NCBI GenBank assembly: GCA_963700425.1
Contig: CAVOXO010000001.1
Coordinates: 1,426,001-1,490,000, forward strand
DNA from: CAVOXO01 sp963700425
Lineage (GTDB): Bacteria; Actinomycetota; Acidimicrobiia; Acidimicrobiales; Microtrichaceae
Direction: 5' to 3'
DNA: 64,000 nt
Under the pieces are notes generated by a model, which worked only from the letters and a program-made list of their open reading frames with translations, did not search any database and was not told the origin of the DNA. The position numbers and the translations under genes were made by a program. Below are positions 54,248-61,001 of this stretch, in pieces (positions within the stretch are counted from its first letter, which is position 1; each line of letters opens with the position of its first letter).

Positions 54248-55068
54248 CGCCCGCGCGACGATCGGGACGGACCCGGGCCACCGAGATCGCTCGATGGCTT
54301 CTCCGCGATGGCGAACAGGACGAGCGTCGAGGGATCGATGTGCTCGGTGATGTGGAACTCCTCGTGGGTGATGCCGCTGTTTCCCGCTCCCTGTTCGGAG
54401 GACATGGCGCGGTAGGCGATGCGGCGTCCCGCGGCGTGCAGGGCGACGAACCAGCTCCTGGGAAGACGGAGACGGATTCCGAGGGGATCGAGTCGCAACA
54501 GCCTGGTGGCCAGCGCCCGCCGCCGGTCGAAGTCGGCCTTGACGACGTCGGACGCGTCGATCCCGACGACGGTGACCGACCCGAAATACCGACCCAGCAT
54601 CTCGGCGAGGTCCTCCGGACGGAACAGGTACACGTGGTAGGGGTTCTCGAAGTCGGCCGGGGCGTTGGGTGTGAGGAAGAACGCCGCTCCGTCGGGGCGC
54701 AGTACCCGTGCGATCTCCCGACAGTGATGGTGCGGCTCGGTGAAGTGCTCGATCAGGTGCGACGAGGTGACGTGGTCGAAGGTGTCGTCGGAGAACGGAA
54801 GCGCCGATCCGTCGCCGCACACGGTCGACAATCCTTCGCTTCGGTGGGATGCCATGCCTGAGCGGCGGTGGCGGCGTCGTAGTCCAGGCCGACGACGCGG
54901 CGGTCGGGTCCCGACGAATTCGACCGATCCGTCACCCAGCCCGCAGCCGAGGTCGAGGACGAGATCGCCGGTGAGGCGTGTGCGGACTTCGCGATATCCG
55001 GCGGCGTGCAGCGCGAGCAGCGAATCCGGTGTCTGTCCTTCGATCGGTCGTTCACCGGTCAGCTTCAC
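54244..55068 (-). CDS. class I SAM-dependent methyltransferase (two compensating frameshifts)
   Basis: About 274 residues. Motif I is LVLDLGCGLGDGSVEFVG. The expected motif-II region RVVGLDYDAATAAQAWHPTE lies in a neighbouring frame between about 54,910 and 54,845, after which the original frame resumes with GLSTVCGDGSALPFSDDTFD and VTSSHLIEHFTEPHHHCREI. The C-terminal half has GAAFFLTPNAPADFENPYHV. Two opposite indels within 70 bases explain this. The protein belongs to the Methyltransf_11/UbiE-like group acting on small molecules or glycans. A -10-like TATGCT is present upstream and GGAC before the GTG. It is co-transcribed with the hydrolase. Confidence 0.8.
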   Translation of the reverse strand: MKLTGERPIEGQTPDSLLALHAAGYREVRTRLTGDLVLDLGCGLGDGSVEFVGTRPPRRRPGLRRRHRRSGMASHRSEGLSTVCGDGSALPFSDDTFDHVTSSHLIEHFTEPHHHCREIARVLRPDGAAFFLTPNAPADFENPYHVYLFRPEDLAEMLGRYFGSVTVVGIDASDVVKADFDRRRALATRLLRLDPLGIRLRLPRSWFVALHAAGRRIAYRAMSSEQGAGNSGITHEEFHITEHIDPSTLVLFAIAEKPSSDLGGPGPSRSSRGR

Positions 55069-55100
55069 GTCGCATTGTCCTTTTCCGGGGAGAGCCGGAA

Positions 55101-55107
55101 TAGCATA
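55101..55107. promoter_or_regulatory. overlapping divergent -10 boxes
   Basis: TAGCAT on the plus strand (55101-55106) and TATGCT on the minus strand (55107-55102) overlap almost completely in the 62-base region between the methyltransferase and GT4 genes. Two polymerases could not use both at once, so the divergent operons may compete. Confidence 0.4.
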
Positions 55108-55130
55108 GGTCGGCCCGAGACGGAGCTGCC

Positions 55131-56326
55131 GTGAACGACATCACCGCCGACGACACAACCATCAAGACCCTGGGAGACATCGCCGCCGAGGCCGATCTCC
55201 ACCGCGTCCACGTTCTCGCCTGGCGGGATCTCGACGACGCCGAGGCGGGTGGCTCGGAGATCCATGCCGACATGATCGAGCGCCTCTGGGCCCGGGCCGG
55301 GATCGAGGTTCATCATCGCACCTCGTTCGCGCCCGGTCTTCCCGCTCGGTCGCGGCGCAACGGCTACGAGGTGACGCGCCGGGGTGGACGCTATCGGGTC
55401 TTTCCCCAGTCGGTTGTCGCCGAGATGACGAGACGCGACGGTCGTCGCGACGGCCTGGTGGAGATCTGGAACGGGATGCCCTTCATGTCGCCGCTCTGGT
55501 GCCGAGGCCCACGGGTCGTGTGGCTCCATCACGTTCATGGACCGATGTGGGGTATGACCCTTCCCGGCACGCTGGCCAGGGCCGGTGTGGTGCTCGAGGA
55601 ACGCGTCGCCCCCAGGTTCTATCGGCACTCCCCGATCGTGACCCTCTCGAAGTCCTCCCGTCAGGAGCTGATCGACGACATCGGTTTCGATCCCGATCGC
55701 GTTCGGTCATCGAGCCCGGCATCGACGGTCGATACACCCCCGGCGGGGAGGTGACGGCGCATCCTTCGGTCGTGGCGGTGGGTCGGTTGGTGCCGGTGAA
55801 GGACTTCCCGCGACTCGTGCGCGTCATGAGGCGGGTCTGCGAGGCCGTTCCCGACGCCACCCTGACGATCGTGGGTGAGGGATACGAGCGTCCCCGCGTC
55901 GCCGCCCTCATCTCCGAGTTCGGACTGGGCGACTCGATCCGACTGGTCGGCCGCGTCAGCGACGACGAGCTGGTGGCGTTGTACCGGCGTTCCTGGGCCA
56001 TTGCCTCCACGTCGGTGCGGGAAGGCTGGGGCATGACCCTCACCGAGGCCGCGGCCTGCGGAACGCCGGCGGTTGCGACTCGGATCGCCGGCCATGCCGA
56101 TGCCACCCGCGACGGTGTGGCGGGTCTGCTGGGCCGCACCGATGACGACCTGGTGCACGGGCTGGTCTCCGTCCTCGGCGACCGGAAGGAGCGCGATCGG
56201 CTCGCCCGCGGCGCGGTCGAACGAGCCAAGGAGCTCAGTTGGTCACGGGCCGCCGTTCGGACTCTGGCCGTCCTCGCCGACGATGCACTTGCCCGGCAGG
56301 GCCGCGTTCGCGAGACCGATCTGTGA
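55131..56326 (+). CDS. GT4 family glycosyltransferase (one frameshift)
   Basis: About 398 residues, GT-B fold. The N-terminal domain starts with HVLAWRDLDDAEAGGSEIHA, and WLHHVHGPMWGMTLPGTLAR follows. Near 55,710 the frame changes within the motif joining DIGFDPDRVR to SVIEPGIDGRYTPGG. The donor-binding C-terminal domain has VVAVGRLVPVKDFPRLVRVM, LTIVGEGYERPRVAALISEF and STSVREGWGMTLTEAAACGT, with the E(x7)E-like site. It is retaining, nucleotide-sugar dependent and cytoplasmic. The following hydrolase starts inside its stop (GTGA). The broken frame is most likely a one-base indel. Confidence 0.85.
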
Positions 56327-57012
56327 GCTTGCCGCCGGTCGTTCTCCTTCACGGTCTCGCCACGACATCGCAGCGAACATGGGGTGAGACGGGGTGGGTC
56401 GACATCCTCGCCGATGCCGGTCGGTCGGCGATTCCGGTCGACCTCCCCGGCCACGGCCCCGGTCGTCATTCGACCGATCCCGAGGACTACCGGGACTTCG
56501 ACGACGATGTCGCCGGTCGGCTCCCCGATGGGGTCGTCGACGCGATCGGCTTCTCCCTGGGAGCCAGAACGTTGCTCGCCATCGCTGCCGCCCGGCCTCA
56601 ACGGTTCCGGCGGCTGGTCGTCGCGGGAATCGGCGGCGGGCTGTTCGACGGGGACAGCGATCGTGGTTCGGCGTGGCTGGCCGATCGTCTCGAGGACGCC
56701 GATTCCGATGTTCCAGCGGTGCACCATTTCCGCCAACTCGCCGAAGCGGCTTCACAACCGATCGACGTGCTCACCGCGGTGCTGCGCCGGCCGGCGGCAG
56801 GACCGTTCGACGCCGGGTCCCTCGCCCGGGTCACTGCGCCGACCCTCGTCGTCGTGGGGGATCGTGATCCCGCCGGCCCGGCCGAACCCCTCGTCGACCG
56901 TCTGCCCCACGGCACCGGGGTGACCCTTCGCGGCGTCGATCATGTCAGCACTCCCCGCTCCTTCGACTTCATCGACGCGGCCATCGGCCACCTCGAGATC
57001 GACGATCGCTGA
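56323..57012 (+). CDS. alpha/beta hydrolase
   Basis: A 229-residue small hydrolase: VVLLHGLATTSQRTWGET (oxyanion HG), PVDLPGHGPGRHST, nucleophile elbow AIGFSLGARTLLAIA (G-F-S-L-G), APTLVVVGDRDPAGPAEPL (acid) and RGVDHVSTPRSFDFIDAAIG (His). No signal peptide, so it is cytoplasmic. Translationally coupled to the GT4 gene (GTGA overlap at 56323-56326), which suggests it acts on an acylated precursor or thioester in the same pathway. That link is inference. Confidence 0.85.
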   Translation: MSLPPVVLLHGLATTSQRTWGETGWVDILADAGRSAIPVDLPGHGPGRHSTDPEDYRDFDDDVAGRLPDGVVDAIGFSLGARTLLAIAAARPQRFRRLVVAGIGGGLFDGDSDRGSAWLADRLEDADSDVPAVHHFRQLAEAASQPIDVLTAVLRRPAAGPFDAGSLARVTAPTLVVVGDRDPAGPAEPLVDRLPHGTGVTLRGVDHVSTPRSFDFIDAAIGHLEIDDR

Positions 57013-57041
57013 CCACTCATCAGCGGTTCCGACATGCCGAC

Positions 57042-57049
57042 AGGAGGGT
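57042..57049 (+). promoter_or_regulatory. strong Shine-Dalgarno site setting the GGDEF-EAL start
   Basis: AGGAGGGT lies just before the ATG at 57052. It favours that start over an in-frame ATG at 57034. A clear Shine-Dalgarno sequence contrasts with the leaderless starts common elsewhere in the window. Confidence 0.6.
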
Positions 57050-57051
57050 CA

Positions 57052-58701
57052 ATGGCATCCATCGACACCCCTCATCGATCGGCGGTGCAGGTCGGAGCGG
57101 CGACTGCCGTCGTCCTCGCGGCTGCCGCCCTCGTGCCCGTGGTCCGGGACGCTCTCGAACCGCTCTTGGACACTCCTGCCGGCGTGGGCCTCTTCGTGGT
57201 GTCGTTCATCCTGGTGGTGACGTGCGCCGGACTGCTCACCATCGTCGTGTCGCGACGTCGCGATCATGCGTCGGACCTGAGCGATGTCGAGGGCGGACCG
57301 CGGGCCCTGGAGCCGGCCCAGCCGGTGCGTGGTGCCGGCGAGCCCCTCGACAACGACGATGACGTGACGGCGAGCGTCGGAAGCCCTCTTGACACCTGGC
57401 GGGCCGCCAGACCGGGCGGTCTGCGTCACCGGGGACTGATCCCGCCGGCGCTGGCGGGAATGGCGGCCACCCTCGAGCCCACCGACGAACGGATCGCCTA
57501 CGTGGCGATCGACGTCCTCGACCTCGGCAAGGTCAACCGCATGTTCAACTACGACGTCGGTGACGCAGTTCTCGAGGACGTCATCGGCCGGCTGCAGAGG
57601 ACGATGACCGAGGGAGACATGCTCTTCCACTACGCCGGCGACGAATTCGTCCTCCTGAGGCCGGGAGTCGCCGACCTCACCGACGTCGACGAGTTGGCCG
57701 CCGGAATACTCGCGGCCTTTGCCGAGGATCTGCCCATCGACGGCTACTCCATCGCGGTGCGGGCCAATCTGGGGATCGCTCTCGTCGGGCCGTCGGGCCT
57801 CGACGTCGCCGATGCTCGCAGCGCGGCGGAGTCCGCCCTCTATCGTTCGACGCTCCAGGGTCCGAACCGGTACGAGATCTACAGTCATTCGGCGCGACGG
57901 GAGCTGTCGCCGGGGTTCGTCGCCGAATGGCTGCACCGCTCCATCGCCCAACGCCAGTTCCGTGTCTACTACCAGCGGATCGACGATCTCGAGTCACGTG
58001 GAATAGTCGGGGCCGAAGCTCTCCTGCGCTGGGATCACCCAGATCTGGGCGGCTTGGAGCCACGAGACGTACTCCCTGCCCTGCGAGACACGGGGCTCAT
58101 CGTCGAGCTCGGTGAGCACATCATCGACGAGGTCTGTCGCCAGATCGCCGCCTGGACCCGGGAGATGGGTGAACAGAACGTTCCGATGGTCTTCGTGAAC
58201 GTCGACCCCCTCCAATTGGCGCACGGGAACTTCCTTCCGAGCGTGGAGGAGTCCCTTCGGCGCCATGGAGTGTCCGCCGACAAGTTGTGCTTCGAGCTGG
58301 GTCAGCTCTCGACCCTCCCCCGGCACTCGACGGCGTGGAGCGTCCTGCGCGAGGCGAAGGCTCTCGGTTTGACGCTCGCACTCGACAACTTCGGGGGCTC
58401 GGAGAGCAACTTCGCCGTCCTCCGAACGGTTCAGCTCGCGTACCTCAAACTGGATCGATCGATCGTGTCGGCCCGGACCGGCACCGCGATCGACGAGTCG
58501 TTCGCCAGGGGCATGGTCGCCCTCAGCCGCGACCTGGGGTGCGTGGTGATCGCCGAGGGCATCGAGGATGCGGCGTCGGCGGAGCGGGCGCGGCACATGG
58601 GTTGCGAGCTGGGTCAGGGCTATCACCTCGGTCCGCCGGTTCCGGGCTCGGTGCTCGGCGAGGAGCTCGCGTCGCTGTCGGGATCAGTCGGGGCCCACTG
58701 A
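57052..58701 (+). CDS. membrane-anchored GGDEF-EAL protein with atypical EAL site
   Basis: 549 residues. Two helices (about 15-32 and 43-65) anchor it, followed by a linker, a GGDEF domain (about 135-275) whose signature is YAGDEFVLLRP, and an EAL domain (about 285-545). AGDEF variants can be active cyclases. The EAL domain keeps GAEALLRW, NVDPLQL, LKLDRSIV, IAEGIED and LGQGYHLGPP. The usual DDFG metal-binding pair reads LALDNFGGSESNF, with the second aspartate changed to asparagine, and ELGQL replaces ELTES. This suggests weak or lost c-di-GMP hydrolysis, possibly a c-di-GMP sensor. The end overlaps the convergent GT2 gene by 18 bases. Confidence 0.85.
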   Translation: MASIDTPHRSAVQVGAATAVVLAAAALVPVVRDALEPLLDTPAGVGLFVVSFILVVTCAGLLTIVVSRRRDHASDLSDVEGGPRALEPAQPVRGAGEPLDNDDDVTASVGSPLDTWRAARPGGLRHRGLIPPALAGMAATLEPTDERIAYVAIDVLDLGKVNRMFNYDVGDAVLEDVIGRLQRTMTEGDMLFHYAGDEFVLLRPGVADLTDVDELAAGILAAFAEDLPIDGYSIAVRANLGIALVGPSGLDVADARSAAESALYRSTLQGPNRYEIYSHSARRELSPGFVAEWLHRSIAQRQFRVYYQRIDDLESRGIVGAEALLRWDHPDLGGLEPRDVLPALRDTGLIVELGEHIIDEVCRQIAAWTREMGEQNVPMVFVNVDPLQLAHGNFLPSVEESLRRHGVSADKLCFELGQLSTLPRHSTAWSVLREAKALGLTLALDNFGGSESNFAVLRTVQLAYLKLDRSIVSARTGTAIDESFARGMVALSRDLGCVVIAEGIEDAASAERARHMGCELGQGYHLGPPVPGSVLGEELASLSGSVGAH

Positions 58702-59591
58702 GACAACGTTGCGATCGTCGACCAGATAGCGACGCGGCGGTGGCCCCCAACGGCCCCGCACCCCGTCGGCCAGGCCGGCCGCTCGGGCGCGGGCGTCGAA
58801 CACGAGTGGAGCCCGCGACGGCCACGCCACGCCGACGACGAGCTGGCCCACGCCGATCAGGAGTCGGATGGTGGCGTGGTAGCGGCCCGAGATGCGCCGA
58901 ACCAGGTGGAGCGTATTGCGCTGTTGGAGGTAGTCCACGGCCGCGATGGACGAACCGACATGGGTGTTCACGACCCTGGCCCCTTTGACGAGACCGCAGC
59001 GGTAGCCCGCTCTCCGCGCCCTCCAACCCAGGTCGGCCTCCTCGCAGTAGGCGAAGTAGCCCTCGTCGAAGAGTCCGACGTCCTCGGCGCAGGACCGGTG
59101 GATGCCCATCAGGGTTCCGTGCGGGTAGTCCACCGGGATCCATCCGTCGCCGGGCGGCGCCGGAATCGACATGCCGCCGAAGTAGGGATCGATCTTGGGG
59201 ATCATCCCATCGCCCACATCCGCGCACATCAAACCCGCGAGTGGCTCGGCGGAGGCCGCGACGAGCATCGCGGGCAGGCACCGGGGATCGGGATGGGCAT
59301 CGTGGGGCGCCACGAAAGCCCAGTCACCCCCGCTGGGATCCTCGAGCCATGTCCGCAGGCCGGCATTCGCCGCCGGGCCGAAACCCGAATTGCGATCCAT
59401 CTCGACCAGCTCGACATCCGACGCCGAGCCGGCGAGTCGGTGCAGACGCGCCCGGTGGGGGCACTCGACGCGTTGTCGACGACGATCACACGCACCGCGA
59501 CCTCCTGAGCGCGGAATGCATCGATCGTTCCGATGAGGAGATCTGGTTGATTCCAGTGGACGAGGACGACTCGTACCGCGATGTCGCTCAC
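58684..59591 (-). CDS. GT2 rhamnosyltransferase-like glycosyltransferase (one frameshift)
   Basis: About 302 residues. The N-terminus RVVLVHWNQPDLLIGTIDAF and VRVIVVDNASSAP is in one frame. Near 59,460, at a GGGG run, the frame changes to continue as ELVEMDRNSGFGPAANAGLR, the nucleotide-sugar site. Later motifs are FVAPHDAHPDPRCLPAML, VDYPHGTLMGIHRSCAEDVG, EGYFAYCEEADLGWRARRAG (catalytic ED-x-x region) and HVGSSIAAVDYLQQRNTLHL. The WbbL/rhamnosyltransferase-like pattern is good. The GTG at 59591 is preferred because TACGGT lies 9 nt upstream; a GTG at 59600 is in frame. Cytoplasmic role in envelope glycan assembly inferred. Confidence 0.83.
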
Positions 59592-59640
59592 GATCGGCAC
59601 ACCGTAGTGGGCTCGCTCGAGGCTGCCGCACTGCGGCGAT

Positions 59641-60237
59641 TCAGGCCTGTGATTGCACCAGCGCGTGCTGTACGAGCGTCAGCAGCGAATCCCGCGTCGC
59701 GGCCCGCTCCCGGGCGTCGGTGAAGAACATGGGTACTCCGGTGCTCACCGCGAGCGCTTTGCGGATGGCCGGGAGGTCGTAGTCGACCCGCCCGTTGAAG
59801 CAGTTGACCGCGATGACGAACGGTACGCTCCGCTGCTCGAAGTAGTCGACGGCTGCGAAGCTGTCGGCGAGTCTCGTGGTATCGACCATGACGACCGCTC
59901 CGATGGCCCCACGGACCAGCTCGTCCCACATGAAGTGGAAACGCTGCTGTCCCGGTGTTCCGAAGAGGTAGAGGATCAGGTCGTCGTTTCCGAGCGTGAT
60001 CCGGCCGAAGTCCATCGCCACGGTGGTCCCGGTCTTGGCGGAGTCCTCGTTGATGCTGTCGACGTCGACGCTGGCCGCCGTCATCGACGCCTCGGTGGTG
60101 AGGGGATCGATCTCGGAGATCGATCCGACGAACGTGGTCTTTCCCACGCCGAAGCCGCCGGCGACCACGATCTTGACCGGTATCGGGACCTTCACCGCGT
60201 CCGGCGGTTCCAGCACGTCAAAGGGATTTGAGTCCAT
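59641..60237 (-). CDS. conservon-type MglA-like small GTPase (CvnD-like)
   Basis: 198 residues. P-loop VVAGGFGVGKTTFVGSISEI, switch segment AKTGTTVAMDFGRITLGNDD, G3-like LFGTPGQQRFHFMWDELVRG and VIAVNCFNGRVDYDLPAIRK, where NCFNG replaces the classical NKxD base-recognition motif. These match the GTPase of Streptomyces conservons. It is the fourth gene of a canonical order kinase, Roadblock, DUF742, GTPase. Its ATG lies inside the end of the DUF742 gene (20-base overlap). No cytochrome P450 gene, which follows in some conservons, is present here. Confidence 0.9.
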   Translation of the reverse strand: MDSNPFDVLEPPDAVKVPIPVKIVVAGGFGVGKTTFVGSISEIDPLTTEASMTAASVDVDSINEDSAKTGTTVAMDFGRITLGNDDLILYLFGTPGQQRFHFMWDELVRGAIGAVVMVDTTRLADSFAAVDYFEQRSVPFVIAVNCFNGRVDYDLPAIRKALAVSTGVPMFFTDARERAATRDSLLTLVQHALVQSQA

Positions 60238-60574
60238 CGAGCACCCTTTCCAGGAGAAGCACATCAGGTCGTTCGTCGGCGACACCCTCGGTGGCATCCA
60301 ACAAGCCGGCGTCGATCAGATCGCCGACGATCACTCGGGCGACGCCGAACACGAGGTGTGTGAGGGCCGCCACCTCGGCCAGGGAGACCGGGGCGAGCGC
60401 GTGTTCGAGGATTCGCCGTTGTTCGTCGGGCCGCGATGGGGCCTCGCTCCGTCCCCGGGTCGTGGTCCTCACGAGGGTCTCGATGGCGACGTCGGTCGTG
60501 GGGCGCGTGCGCCCGCCGGTCAACGCGTACGGTCGGACGCGAAGCCCTTCTGCATCGGCGGCACCTTCGGTCAC
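60218..60574 (-). CDS. DUF742 protein (CvnC-like)
   Basis: 118 residues. Typical DUF742 features: VRPYALTGGRTRPTTDVAIE at the N-terminus, then RRILEHALAPVSLAEVAALT and HLVFGVARVIVGDLIDAGLL, a winged-helix-like fold, ending DVLLLERVLDGLKSL. The GTG at 60574 overlaps the stop of the Roadblock gene (GTGA), which decides the start against a longer open frame to 60631. In conservons it is thought to link the Roadblock protein and the GTPase; the molecular role is not well defined. Confidence 0.9.
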   Translation of the reverse strand: MTEGAADAEGLRVRPYALTGGRTRPTTDVAIETLVRTTTRGRSEAPSRPDEQRRILEHALAPVSLAEVAALTHLVFGVARVIVGDLIDAGLLDATEGVADERPDVLLLERVLDGLKSL

Positions 60575-60993
60575 CTCTCGACGGCTCCTTGCAGTTCGGC
60601 ACGCAGCTGTGGCGTCAGGGCGGTCCCGCACTGCTCGACCAGGCGGGCCATCTCGTAGCCGATCAGCCCGACGTCGGCATCGTGCTCGGCGAGGACGGCC
60701 ATGAGGGATCCGTCGCTGATGCCGGTCACGAAGATGAACCCCGACTCCATCTCGATGACGATCTCGGTGATGCGGCCTCCGCCGAAGGGAGCGGCCGCTC
60801 CGTAGGCGAGGCCGATCAGCCCCGATGCGGCAGCGGAGAAGCGGTCAGCGGCCTCACGTGACAGCCCGGCCGACTTCGCCATGAGAAGCCCGTCCGATGA
60901 CACGACGATCGCGTCACGGGCGCCGGGCACTCGCTCGCTGAAATTGGCGATGAGAAAGTTGATGTTGGTCGCTTCGGTGCTCAGCTGGGACAT
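60571..60993 (-). CDS. Roadblock/LC7 domain protein (CvnB-like)
   Basis: 140 residues. It has INFLIANFSERVPGARDAIV, VSSDGLLMAKSAGLSREAAD, the small-residue turn LAYGAAAPFGGGRITEIVIE and a beta strand SGFIFVTGISDGSLMAVLAE, matching the Roadblock/LC7 fold that regulates small GTPases (MglB-like). It lies 8 bases after the kinase stop and overlaps the DUF742 gene, so the four genes form one operon. It likely acts as partner or activator of the GTPase, by analogy with MglB. Confidence 0.92.
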   Translation of the reverse strand: MSQLSTEATNINFLIANFSERVPGARDAIVVSSDGLLMAKSAGLSREAADRFSAAASGLIGLAYGAAAPFGGGRITEIVIEMESGFIFVTGISDGSLMAVLAEHDADVGLIGYEMARLVEQCGTALTPQLRAELQGAVER

Positions 60994-61001
60994 GGTGACT
61001 C

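Noticed and set aside
59641..60993. Gliding-motility MglA/MglB pair
   Set aside because: The presence of DUF742 and the NIT-type kinase in fixed order identifies an actinobacterial conservon rather than a myxobacterial-type polarity module.
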